From Bacillota bacterium (GTDB lineage Bacteria > Bacillota > Clostridia > Lachnospirales > Lachnospiraceae), in contig JAEWCQ010000015.1 in NCBI GenBank assembly GCA_023390555.1, forward strand, positions 124,001 through 188,000: a stretch of DNA of 64,000 nucleotides, in the 5' to 3' direction. A program made the translations under genes and the position numbers. The notes under the pieces were generated by a model, which had not been told where the DNA came from, ran no database searches, and saw only the letters and a list, made by a program, of their open reading frames with translations. This document shows, in pieces, positions 16,202 through 25,800 of this stretch. The number at the start of each line of letters is the position of its first letter. Position 1 is the stretch's first letter.

Positions 16202-17425
16202 ATGAAAGAAAAAGTTATTTTGGCTTACTCCGGCGGTCTTGATACCACCGCGATCATCCCTTGGTTAAAAGAAAATTTTGACTACGAAGTTATCTGCTGC
16301 TGTATTGACTGCGGTCAGGAAGAGGAATTAGATGGTCTGGAGGAAAGAGCCAAATTATCCGGCGCAAGCAAGTTATATATCGAAGATATTGTAGATGAAT
16401 TCTGTGACGATTTTATTGTTCCATGTGTGCAGGCCAATGCCGTATACGAGAATAAATATTTATTGGGTACTTCCATGGCCCGTCCTGGAATTGCCAAGAA
16501 ATTAGTTGAAATTGCCCGTAAAGAAGGCGCTACCGCAATCTGCCACGGCGCTACCGGAAAGGGAAATGACCAGATCCGTTTCGAGCTCGGCATCAAGGCA
16601 CTGGCTCCTGACCTCAAGATTATCGCTGCATGGAGAAGTGAAAAATGGAACCTGCAGTCCCGTGAAGAAGAAATTGAATACTGCAAAGCACACGGAATCG
16701 ATCTCCCATTCTCCGCAGACTCCAGTTACAGCCGTGACCGTAACTTATGGCACATCAGCCACGAGGGACTTGAACTGGAAGACCCTGCCTGCGAACCAAA
16801 CTATGATCACCTTCTGGTACTGGGCGTCTCACCGGAAAAAGCTCCGGATGAGGGAGAATATGTAACCATGACTTTTGAAAAAGGTGTTCCTGTTTCCGTA
16901 AACGGCAAGCAGATGAAGGTATCCGACATTATCCGTGAGCTGAACCGTCTCGGCGGCAAACACGGTGTTGGTATTATCGACATTGTCGAGAACCGCGTTG
17001 TCGGTATGAAATCCCGCGGTGTCTATGAGACCCCTGGCGGAACCATCCTGATGGAAGCACATGCACAGTTGGAAGAACTCGTTCTTGACCGCGCTACGAT
17101 GGAAGTTAAAAAAGATATGGGTAATAAAATGGCTCAGATCGTATATGAAGGAAAATGGTTCACTCCGCTCCGTGAGGCCGTACAGGCATTTGTGACCTCC
17201 ACACAGGAATACGTGACCGGTGAAGTAAAATTCAAACTGTACAAAGGCAATATCATCAAGGCCGGTACTACCTCTCCATATTCCTTATACAGTGAATCTC
17301 TTGCAAGCTTTACGACTGGCGAACTGTATGATCACCATGATGCGGAAGGATTTATCACATTGTTCGGTCTTCCTCTGAAAGTACGTGCAATGAAAATGCA
17401 GGAAGTAGAAAATAACCAGCAATAA
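16202..17425 (+). CDS. argG: Argininosuccinate synthase
   Basis: Joins citrulline and aspartate with ATP to give argininosuccinate. Residues 8-17 (LAYSGGLDTT) are the PP-loop ATP site. Further blocks are HGATGKGNDQIRFELG, RDRNLWHISHEG and GIIDIVENRVVGMKSRGVYE. At 407 residues it is full length. AGGAAGG at 16185-16191 lies 10 bases before the ATG. A 3-codon reading frame (ATG 16194, stop TGA 16203-16205) ends across the argG start. It is divergent from argC. The lyase argH is not in this window. Confidence 0.97.
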   Translation: MKEKVILAYSGGLDTTAIIPWLKENFDYEVICCCIDCGQEEELDGLEERAKLSGASKLYIEDIVDEFCDDFIVPCVQANAVYENKYLLGTSMARPGIAKKLVEIARKEGATAICHGATGKGNDQIRFELGIKALAPDLKIIAAWRSEKWNLQSREEEIEYCKAHGIDLPFSADSSYSRDRNLWHISHEGLELEDPACEPNYDHLLVLGVSPEKAPDEGEYVTMTFEKGVPVSVNGKQMKVSDIIRELNRLGGKHGVGIIDIVENRVVGMKSRGVYETPGGTILMEAHAQLEELVLDRATMEVKKDMGNKMAQIVYEGKWFTPLREAVQAFVTSTQEYVTGEVKFKLYKGNIIKAGTTSPYSLYSESLASFTTGELYDHHDAEGFITLFGLPLKVRAMKMQEVENNQQ

Positions 17426-17460
17426 ACAGTTAGGCTGATTTTGACCTCTGTCATATAAGA

Positions 17461-17509
17461 AAACCGTTTCGATCATGTCTTCGGACAGATCGGAACGGTT
17501 TTATTTTTT
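17461..17509 (+). terminator. Intrinsic terminator of argG
   Basis: A 14-pair stem (17461-17474 with 17488-17501, one wobble pair), a 13-base loop, then TTATTTTTT. It overlaps the stop codon of the convergent MocR gene (17501-17503). Confidence 0.85.
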
Positions 17510-18928
17510 CAGTATATCATGCAAAATCCGAATTCCTTCTTCCATCTGCTTCTCATCGAGATTTCCATAGCCCAGCAGAAGGGTCGGCGTTCTTTTTTTC
17601 CCGGAATCATGGAGCCGATAGGCCGACAGGCCAAACAGTTTAACGCCCTGTTCCTCTGCCGCCGCAATCAGTTTTGCTTCCGACAACACGGTATTGATCT
17701 CCACATTGACATGAAGTCCTGCATTTTCACCATAGATACGTTTCACCCATGGTTCATTTTTCAACAGGCGAAGCAGATACTCCTGTTTTGCCTTATAACT
17801 ATTTTTCATACGGTTTAAATGGCGCTCAAAGCTGCCATCCAGCAGAAAGCGGTATAAGATTTCCTGCTGCATCCGCGGAACGGTCGTTGAATAAAAACCG
17901 CAGTTATCGAAATATTTCTTCATCAGTCCCTTCGGCAGCACCATATAACTGACACGCACTGACTGGGCAATGCTTTTGGAAAACGTTCCAATGTAAACGA
18001 CGCGACTGCTTCCATCCATTCCCTGCAGGGAAGGAATTGGTTTTCCCTTATACCGGAATTCACTGTCATGATCATCCTCTATGATATAACGTTCTTCCTG
18101 TTCACCGGCCCATTTCAGAAGCTCCAGCCTGCGTTTCATCGGCATGACAGTTCCCAGCGGGAACTGGTGAGACGGCATGACGTACAGAATATCCGCTCCC
18201 AATCGCCTTACTTCCTTCATCTGCATACCATACTCATCCATCTCGACTGCCGAAACGATGTACTCCATATTTTCAAAGGTTCTTGACGCCTGGATATAGG
18301 TATAATCCTCCATTGCGACCACCTTATTGCTTCCCAGAATCTGAGACAGCAAAAGAAGCAGATATTCATTTCCGGCACCCAGGATAATCTGTTCCGGCCC
18401 GCAGTTTACACCTCGCGCACGATGCAGATAGCTGCTTATGGCACATCTTAAGTTTTCGTCTCCTCTGGAATCTCCTGCATGGAAAAAAGCTGCATCATCT
18501 TCCCAGCTCACGCTCCGGCTGATTTTCTGCCAAACACGAAATGGGAAATGCGCTTCATCGATCCGAAACGGAGAAAAAACAATACGGCATTCTCTGTGTT
18601 CCGTCTTTTCTGCCAAACGTTCCACCGTACCGTCCCGCGCTTCCTTCTTCCAGCCATACAGTCCGCTGACATCACAGGCATAATATCCGGCACGGGACTT
18701 CGTGGCAATGTATCCTTCCGCAACCAGCTGGTCATATGCAAATTCTACCGTGCTTCTGCTGATCTGCAGATTTTTTGCCATAAAACGAGTAGACGGTAAT
18801 TTTTCCCCGGGGGAAATCTTACCGTCTGCTATCTCTTTGCAGATAAATTCATAAATCTGCTCATACAATGCTTTTTTGGAATCATGATGTAAATCAATCA
18901 GCAATTCTTTCACAGATGACACCACCAC
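17501..18928 (-). CDS. MocR/PdxR-family transcriptional regulator (GntR HTH + aminotransferase fold)
   Basis: Residues ~10-80 form a GntR winged helix: ALYEQIYEFICKEIADGKIS, GEKLPSTRFMAKNL and ISRSTVEFAYDQLVAEGYI. A linker and a type-I aminotransferase domain follow. The PLP lysine is K318 in YIGTFSKSIAQSVRVSYMV, and IIEDDHDSEFRY is also typical. Such regulators sense PLP or an amino compound and activate pyridoxal, GABA or related genes. No pdxST or transporter is adjacent; it is the last gene of the glnS unit, so its target is unknown. The start is one of three consecutive GTG codons, the first overlapping the DUF2225 stop by one base; no strong ribosome site is seen. Confidence 0.92.
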   Translation of the reverse strand: MVVSSVKELLIDLHHDSKKALYEQIYEFICKEIADGKISPGEKLPSTRFMAKNLQISRSTVEFAYDQLVAEGYIATKSRAGYYACDVSGLYGWKKEARDGTVERLAEKTEHRECRIVFSPFRIDEAHFPFRVWQKISRSVSWEDDAAFFHAGDSRGDENLRCAISSYLHRARGVNCGPEQIILGAGNEYLLLLLSQILGSNKVVAMEDYTYIQASRTFENMEYIVSAVEMDEYGMQMKEVRRLGADILYVMPSHQFPLGTVMPMKRRLELLKWAGEQEERYIIEDDHDSEFRYKGKPIPSLQGMDGSSRVVYIGTFSKSIAQSVRVSYMVLPKGLMKKYFDNCGFYSTTVPRMQQEILYRFLLDGSFERHLNRMKNSYKAKQEYLLRLLKNEPWVKRIYGENAGLHVNVEINTVLSEAKLIAAAEEQGVKLFGLSAYRLHDSGKKRTPTLLLGYGNLDEKQMEEGIRILHDILKK

Positions 18929-19785
18929 TATTTTTTATTTTTGATCTCGTTTAGAATTTCGTCTTTTAACTCGCGTGCCTTATCCTTGATTTTACGGCCG
19001 GCATTTACAGAGGTAATCACATTTGAAATGCTCTTGGAGGCGATATCATACTGTTTAAAATGGAACGCCATCGTTGCAAGAAGATAATCCACAGTGCTCG
19101 TGTCCATTCCGCAGATTGGAAACATTTCCGTTGAAACAGCTTTCATGAAACCATCATATGCCTGTTTGTAAAAAGCTTCTTCTTCCTTTCTGCACTCTGC
19201 AATCTTCTCCTTTTCCTGCGGCTGTTCTTTTTCCAGACTTTCTGCTTTGCCGCGAAGCAGCCAGGAAATAATCAGGCAGTTATAAGCCTTTTCACTGGTC
19301 TTAGCCTTCTTAACGATTGCATTGAGCAGGGAGAGCTTATGGGTATCAATCGCAGTATCATAGTCATTCACTGCCAGATCCGCTGTTTTCTCCGGACGAT
19401 AATTGCTGCATACCTGCTCTTTGATGAGCTTGATCTGTGCAGATGACACATGTTCGAAATAGCGGTTCAATGCGGTGTAACCGCAAAACGGACAGGAAGA
19501 TGTGTCATATTTTAACGTATCGATGTACATATGGCGGGGCCTTAAATCCCGATCCGGTTCCAGCCGTTTCACCCTGCCGGACTTCACCATTTTTGTTTTA
19601 AACACTTTGTCACATACCGTACAACGGATTGTTTTCTCCAGAAGGAATTCTTCCTCGGTAGGTTCATCTGCACCTTTTCCATCGGCATTCTGAGCATTTT
19701 TCTTCTCATCTTTTTCGTCTGCAAATAAATCTACATTCTCATCTGCTTTCAAACCGAATTTTTCAAGTCCTGCAAATAGGTTCAT
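18928..19785 (-). CDS. DUF2225 zinc-ribbon/TPR-like protein
   Basis: After an acidic, Lys/Asp-rich N-terminal tail come two Cys pairs, CTVCDKVF and CPFCGYTALN, about 45 residues apart, consistent with one zinc site. The C-terminal half is helical and TPR-like (NDYDTAIDTHKLSLLNAIVK, AFHFKQYDIASKSISNVI). This is the pattern of the clostridial DUF2225 family, whose role is unknown. I start at ATG 19785 (285 residues), because GGAGGAAAG lies just upstream; an in-frame ATG at 19803 would overlap glnS. It lies in the glnS unit, between glnS and the MocR regulator. Confidence 0.85.
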   Translation of the reverse strand: MNLFAGLEKFGLKADENVDLFADEKDEKKNAQNADGKGADEPTEEEFLLEKTIRCTVCDKVFKTKMVKSGRVKRLEPDRDLRPRHMYIDTLKYDTSSCPFCGYTALNRYFEHVSSAQIKLIKEQVCSNYRPEKTADLAVNDYDTAIDTHKLSLLNAIVKKAKTSEKAYNCLIISWLLRGKAESLEKEQPQEKEKIAECRKEEEAFYKQAYDGFMKAVSTEMFPICGMDTSTVDYLLATMAFHFKQYDIASKSISNVITSVNAGRKIKDKARELKDEILNEIKNKK

Positions 19786-19799
19786 TTTCTTTCCTCCAG

Positions 19800-21470
19800 T
19801 CACTCCTGCTTTGGTAATTTATAGGAACTCTTTAATGATACGATCCGATTGAATACGAGTGCATCCGGCCTGGAATCCTTTGCATCTGCGCAAAAATATC
19901 CCTGTCTTACGAACTGAAAACTCTCATAGGCTTTTGCATTTTCCAGCGATGGCTCCACATAACAGTCATCCAGAACCGTCAGAGAATTCGGATTCAGATT
20001 CAGACTGCCGTCTTCGTTATATACTCCAAGTTCCTCATCCACAATGTTCTCATAAAGGCGAACCTGCGCTCTCTTTGCAAATTTTGCGGATACCCAGTGA
20101 ATGGTTCCTTTTACCTTACGTCCATCCGGACTGTTTCCACCTCTTGACGCCGGATCATACGTACAGTGAATCTCCGTCACTCTGCCATTTTCATCTTTGA
20201 CAAAGCTCTCGCATTTCACAAAATAGGCATGCATCAGACGAACCTCATTGCCTGGGAACATACGGAAATACTTCTTCGGCGGTTCCTCCATAAAGTCTTC
20301 GCGGTCTATATAGAGTTCGCGGGTAAACGGAATGGTTCTCGTACCAAGGTCTTCATTTTCCATATTGTTTACAACATCAAAATACTCCACCTGATCTTCC
20401 GGATAATTGTCAATGACAACCTTAATAGGATCCAGCACGGCCATCACACGCGCACGCTTCAGCTTCAGATCCTCACGAATACAGTATTCGAGCATTGCAT
20501 AATCCACGGAACTGTTACTCTTACTGATACCGCAGAGATCTACGAACATCTTGATGGATTCCGGTGTAAAACCTCTTCTGCGCAGAGCCGCAATCGATAC
20601 AAGACGGGGATCGTCCCATCCGTCTACAATGTTCTCTTCCACCAGTTTCTTGATATACCGCTTGCCGGTTACCACATTCGTCAGATATAATTTTGCAAAT
20701 TCGATCTGCTTCGGCGGATTCTCATACTCCAGTTCACGAACCACCCAGTCATATAACGGACGGTGATCCTCAAATTCCAACGTACAGATAGAGTGGGTAA
20801 TTCCCTCAATCGCATCTTCGATGGGATGTGCAAAGTCATACATCGGATAGATGCACCACTTATCTCCTGTATTATGATGCGTCATATGTGCAACACGATA
20901 GATGATTGGATCCCGCATATTGATATTTGGTGAAGCCATATCGATTTTTGCACGCAGAACCTTCTCGCCGTCCTGATATTTGCCGTCTTTCATCGCTTCA
21001 AATATCTGAAGATTTTCTTCCACGCTCCGATTTCTGGAAGGGTCTTCCTTTCCCGGTTCCGTCAGAGTTCCGCGGTACTCCCGCATCTCTTCCGCATTCA
21101 GATCGGACACGTAAGCTTTTCCTGTCCGTATCAGTTTCACAGCCGCTTCGTACATCTGTTCAAAATAGTTGGAAGCAAAGAAAAGTCTGTCTTCCCAGTC
21201 AGCCCCCAGCCATTTGATATCTTCCAGAATAGACTCGACAAATTCTACCTTTTCCTTGGTTGGGTTGGTATCATCAAATCTCATGTTGAATTTACCGCCA
21301 TATTCCTTTGCCAGTCCGTAATTCAGTATAATTGATTTCGCATGTCCTATATGAAGGTAGCCATTCGGCTCCGGCGGAAATCTTGTATGCACCGTAGTAC
21401 AATGCCCCTCCGCCAAATCCTTATCAATAATCTGCTCAATAAAATTTTTGGAGACATTCTCGTTTTCCAT
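19800..21470 (-). CDS. glnS: Glutaminyl-tRNA synthetase
   Basis: A class-Ic synthetase charging tRNA-Gln directly. The HIGH motif is in FPPEPNGYLHIGHAKS, followed by MRFDDTNPTKE and TPESIKMFVDLCGISKSNS. The position of the KMSKS loop reads VVTGKRYIKKLVEE, a degenerate form. The C-terminal anticodon-binding beta barrels are present (GTIHWVSAKFAKRAQVRLYE). I start at 21470 (MENENVSKNF, 556 residues) after GGAGGAAGAC; the frame is open 63 bases further up without a ribosome site. Many Firmicutes lack GlnRS and use GatCAB, so this is probably an old acquisition. It has its own promoter. Confidence 0.95.
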   Translation of the reverse strand: MENENVSKNFIEQIIDKDLAEGHCTTVHTRFPPEPNGYLHIGHAKSIILNYGLAKEYGGKFNMRFDDTNPTKEKVEFVESILEDIKWLGADWEDRLFFASNYFEQMYEAAVKLIRTGKAYVSDLNAEEMREYRGTLTEPGKEDPSRNRSVEENLQIFEAMKDGKYQDGEKVLRAKIDMASPNINMRDPIIYRVAHMTHHNTGDKWCIYPMYDFAHPIEDAIEGITHSICTLEFEDHRPLYDWVVRELEYENPPKQIEFAKLYLTNVVTGKRYIKKLVEENIVDGWDDPRLVSIAALRRRGFTPESIKMFVDLCGISKSNSSVDYAMLEYCIREDLKLKRARVMAVLDPIKVVIDNYPEDQVEYFDVVNNMENEDLGTRTIPFTRELYIDREDFMEEPPKKYFRMFPGNEVRLMHAYFVKCESFVKDENGRVTEIHCTYDPASRGGNSPDGRKVKGTIHWVSAKFAKRAQVRLYENIVDEELGVYNEDGSLNLNPNSLTVLDDCYVEPSLENAKAYESFQFVRQGYFCADAKDSRPDALVFNRIVSLKSSYKLPKQE

Positions 21471-21540
21471 TTGTCTTCCTCCTGCTGTTAGTCTTTCTTC
21501 TCCCCAATCGAAAGCCAAGCTTTTCGATAACACTCCTATT

Positions 21541-21570
21541 ATTATAACGACAAGTACCTTATAAAATCAA
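21541..21570 (-). promoter_or_regulatory. Promoter of glnS - DUF2225 - mocR
   Basis: Minus strand: TTGATT (21565-21570), 18-base spacer, TATAAT (21541-21546). Transcription should start near 21534, leaving a ~64-base leader, too short for a T-box. Confidence 0.65.
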
Positions 21571-21591
21571 TAAGAATATGCGTAATAAAAG

Positions 21592-21628
21592 AAAAAAGAG
21601 GGGGCATGCCCGCGCATACCGCCCTCTT
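21592..21628 (-). terminator. Intrinsic terminator of the rhomboid-like gene
   Basis: On the minus strand AAGAGGGCGGTATGC pairs with GCATGCCCCCTCTT (one bulged C, one wobble), followed by a T-rich run. It starts 5 bases after the stop codon. Confidence 0.85.
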
Positions 21629-21633
21629 ATTCA

Positions 21634-22506
21634 TTAATTTCTCGTAATATGCCTGTGTGTAAACAAATGATCCTGGCAATATTCATAATTCCCTTCGCAC
21701 TTCGAACAGAAACGGAATTCCAGTGTCGGATCGTCCAGTTCGGTTCTTCCGCAGACCGCACATTTGTGCTTGGTAATGCCGCTGCCGGTCCGCGGTTCCC
21801 GTGTCTGTGCACGGTAAACCTGTTTGCGGTGTATCTCCCTCGGCGAAATCCTCCGATAGTTCCTTGTGGAAAGGAAAAAGATCAGGAAGTTCAAAAGGGA
21901 CATTACGATTGCAACCCTTCCTGCCCATCCGGTCACAATCAAATCATATCCGGTAAATGCAACATACACATACGCCAGCCACTTCATCTTGATTGGTATC
22001 AGGAAGTACAGCATGACCTGCATCTCCGGAAACAGCGTTGCAAATGCAAGGAAAATGGACATGTTGATATAACGTGTACTGAAACTGGCACTGAGCGCCA
22101 GTGAAAGAGCCTGCATATTCGTATCGCCGATTCCGCTATACATGACGGAAAAAATGCCGTAAAGTATGAACGCACCGATGACGGTAAACAGCATGCCGCC
22201 GAATATATAGGCATTAAACCGGAACGTACCCCAGGTCCGTTCCAGTGTGGTTCCAAGCTGATAATAGAAAAATGCCATAATCAACAGGAAAATAATGTTG
22301 GACTCTTCCGGCATCACGATCCACGTAATCAGTCTCCACACCTGACCATGCAGAATGTGGTACGGACTGAGCGTGAGCAGTTCCATGAGCGTCGGGTTTA
22401 CTTTTTCAATCGCATATCCGATACAGGATGCGCCGACCAGCCATACGATCAGGTTCGGAATCGCAAACCTTCCTATTTTTCTCTCCAATTTATTCAACCA
22501 GTTCAT
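21634..22506 (-). CDS. Rhomboid-fold membrane protein with C-terminal zinc ribbon, probably not a protease
   Basis: Six hydrophobic segments in rhomboid order, including VWRLITWIVMPEE, the analogue of the WR motif loop, and GTTLERTWGTFRFN. Where active rhomboids have GxSG, this protein has ALSASFSTRY, and no HxxGxxxG-type histidine is seen in the last helix (WAGRVAIVMSLLNF). The C-terminal tail has two pairs of Cys (CAVCGR, CSKCEG), a further Cys and His residues, consistent with a zinc ribbon. So it is probably a pseudo-rhomboid binding membrane clients or acting as a scaffold. 290 residues. It has a near-consensus promoter and terminator and stands alone. Confidence 0.82.
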   Translation of the reverse strand: MNWLNKLERKIGRFAIPNLIVWLVGASCIGYAIEKVNPTLMELLTLSPYHILHGQVWRLITWIVMPEESNIIFLLIMAFFYYQLGTTLERTWGTFRFNAYIFGGMLFTVIGAFILYGIFSVMYSGIGDTNMQALSLALSASFSTRYINMSIFLAFATLFPEMQVMLYFLIPIKMKWLAYVYVAFTGYDLIVTGWAGRVAIVMSLLNFLIFFLSTRNYRRISPREIHRKQVYRAQTREPRTGSGITKHKCAVCGRTELDDPTLEFRFCSKCEGNYEYCQDHLFTHRHITRN

Positions 22507-22558
22507 TTATCTTACCTCTTCCCGCACAATGTACAATTAGATTTGTCATATGTGTTTG

Positions 22559-22587
22559 ATTATAATTTTTTATGATTCCCTTGTCAA
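22559..22587 (-). promoter_or_regulatory. Consensus SigA promoter of the rhomboid-like gene
   Basis: Minus strand: TTGACA (22582-22587), 17-base spacer, TATAAT (22559-22564), both hexamers perfect. Confidence 0.85.
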
Positions 22588-22746
22588 TTCAGGCGCCTAT
22601 ATTTCATAAAATATTTAGACTTTTCATTCTACTTTATTGCAGAACAGAATAATTTTAGTAAGTAAATTCGATTCTGCGGAAGAAGATTTTTGTCTTCCAA
22701 ACTGTTCCAACTTTCTAAAAAGAAAATTAAGAAAGGCAAAAACAAA

Positions 22747-22775
22747 TTGTTTTTTGCCGAATCCTGTCGTATAAT
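22747..22775 (+). promoter_or_regulatory. Promoter of the fused activase gene
   Basis: TTGTTT (22747-22752), 17-base spacer, TATAAT (22770-22775). A ~100-base leader follows, with a small hairpin (TATCC / GGATA around 22849-22861) just before the ribosome site GGAGGG. I recognise no riboswitch in it. The remainder of the 22507-22880 spacer is AT-rich without further features. Confidence 0.65.
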
Positions 22776-22880
22776 GTGATTGTTTTTGAACAGATGCATT
22801 CACATTAAAATATGAAGTAACGGGTTTCAAAAACCACAAAAGCACTGTCTATCCGCAGGGATAAACAATGGAGGGAAATC

Positions 22881-25800
22881 ATGAAAAATAATAATCTTTA
22901 CAAGCTGGGGATTGACATTGGTTCAACCACAGTCAAAATTGCAATTTTAAATGAGAAAAATGAGCTCCTCTTTGCTGATTATGAGCGCCATTTTGCAAAT
23001 ATTCAGGAAACGCTCAGCGGCTTGCTGCGAAAAGCCCATGATCAATTAGGGGACTTTGAGGTCGCACCGATGATTACAGGCTCAGGCGGCCTTACACTGG
23101 CAAAGCATCTCGGTGTGCCTTTTGTACAGGAGGTTATTTCCGTATCGACAGCTCTGCAGAACTATGCACCGCAGACAGATGTTGCCATCGAACTTGGCGG
23201 CGAAGATGCCAAAATCATCTATTTTGAAGGCGGCAACGTAGAACAGCGTATGAATGGTATCTGTGCAGGCGGTACCGGCTCCTTTATCGACCAGATGGCT
23301 TCTCTGATTCAGACGGATGCCTCCGGTCTGAACGAGTATGCCAAAAATTATAAGGCGATCTATCCGATAGCCGCACGCTGCGGAGTGTTTGCCAAAACGG
23401 ACATTCAGCCGTTAATCAACGAAGGAGCGACCCGCGAGGACCTTTCTGCTTCCATATTTCAGGCAGTGGTCAACCAGACAATCAGCGGACTCGCCTGCGG
23501 AAAACCAATCCGTGGACATGTCGCATTTCTCGGTGGTCCTCTGCATTTCCTGTCCGAGTTAAAGGCAGCATTTATCCGTACGCTGAAACTGGATGAGGAA
23601 CATGCTATCATACCGGAAAATTCGCATCTTTTTGCAGCCATCGGCTCTGCGCTCAATTACAAAGAAGATGTAACTACCACGCTGCAGGCCCTGCTTGTCA
23701 AATTGTCTTCCGAGATCCATATGGAGTTCGAAGTAGCACGTATGGAGCCGCTTTTTGCCACAGAGGCAGACTATGATGAATTTTCAAAACGTCATTCCGG
23801 ACACAATGTAAAAACAGCTGACCTCTCAACCTATGAGGGCAACTGCTATCTTGGTATTGATGCCGGCTCTACGACCACCAAAGTGGCTCTGGTCAGTGAA
23901 GACGGCTCTCTGCTCTATTCTTTTTACAGCAATAATAACGGCAGTCCGCTTTCCACGGCAATCCGTTCCATAAAAGAAATATACGCACTTTTGCCGGAGA
24001 AGGCCAAAATCGTACATTCCTGCTCCACCGGATACGGCGAAGCCCTGATGAAAGCTGCGCTTATGCTCGATCATGGGGAAGTTGAAACCGTGGCTCACTA
24101 CTCTGCCGCAGCATTTTTCAACCCGAAGGTAGACTGTATCCTCGATATCGGCGGACAGGATATGAAATGTATCAAGATCAAAAACCAGACCGTCGACAGT
24201 GTGCAGTTAAACGAAGCCTGTTCTTCCGGCTGCGGTTCTTTCATAGAGACCTTTGCAAAATCTTTGAATTTCAGTGTGCAGGACTTCGCAAAAGAAGCCT
24301 TATTTGCAAAAAATCCGATTGACCTTGGAACGCGCTGCACTGTATTTATGAACTCTAAAGTGAAGCAGGCCCAGAAGGAGGGAGCATCTGTCGCCGATAT
24401 CTCCGCAGGTCTTGCTTATTCTGTCATAAAAAATGCATTATTTAAAGTTATTAAATTGTCCGATGCAAAGGATCTCGGCGAAAATATCGTTGTACAGGGC
24501 GGTACCTTCTATAATGATGCCGTTCTCCGAAGCTTCGAAAAGATCGCAGGTGTTTCTGCTGTCAGACCGGATATTGCTGGTATCATGGGCGCTTTCGGCG
24601 CCGCACTGATTGCAAGAGAACGCCATGAGGCCGGCTATCAGACAAGTATGTTGTCCATCGAGGACATCAATGCACTCACGTTTGACACCAAACTTGCCAG
24701 ATGTCAGAGCTGTACGAACCACTGTCTCCTGACCATCAACCGTTTTTCCGGAAACCGCCGCTACATCACCGGAAACCGCTGCGAACGCGGACTCGGCAAG
24801 GAGAAGAACAAAGATAATATTCCGAATCTCTTTGAATATAAAAATACGCGACTTTTTGCGTATGAACCACTGACTGCAGAAGCTGCAACACGCGGCACCG
24901 TCGGTATTCCGCGTGTTCTGAATATGTATGAGAACTATCCGTTCTGGGCAACTTTTTTTGAAGCACTAAAGTTTCAGGTGGTATTGTCACCGCAATCTAC
25001 CCGACCGATTTATGAATTGGGTATCGACAGTATTCCAAGTGAATCCGAATGCTACCCTGCAAAACTGGCACACGGACACGTGGTATGGCTGATTCATCAG
25101 AACGTGGACTATATCTTCTATCCGTGTATTCCATACGAGAGAAATGAGTTCCCGGATGCCAACAACCACTATAACTGCCCGATTGTCACCTCCTACGCGG
25201 AAAACATCAAAAACAACGTAGATGAAATCACATCCGGTCAGATGCGCTTCCTGAATCCGTTTATGTCGTTTGCCGATGTGGATGCGCTGACCAGTCAGCT
25301 GGTTAAAACCTTTACCGAGGAATTTTCAGTGCCTGAGGCAGAGATTCGCGAGGCTGTACTGGCAGGCTGGCATGAGCTTGCAAATGCACGTGAGGATATC
25401 AAACGCAAAGGCGAGGAGACGCTACGCTATCTGGAAGAGACCGGCAAACGCGGAATCGTGCTTGCAGGACGTCCGTATCACATCGATCCGGAGATCAACC
25501 ACGGTATTCCGGAACTGATCACTTCCTATGGCATTGCGGTTTTGACGGAGGACTCGATTGCACATCTGCAGAATGTGGAACGCCCGTTAATCGTCATGGA
25601 CCAGTGGATGTATCATTCCCGCCTGTATGCCGCTGCCAATTATGTGAAGACACGTGATGATCTGGATCTGATCCAGCTCAATTCTTTCGGCTGCGGTCTC
25701 GATGCGGTTACCACAGACGCTGTTAACGATATCTTAACCAAATCAGGCAAGATTTATACCTGCCTGAAGATCGATGAGGTCAACAACCTCGGTGCTGCCA

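Noticed and set aside
22782..22880. Riboswitch in the activase leader
   Set aside because: Only a 5-pair hairpin is visible and I recognise no known aptamer core.
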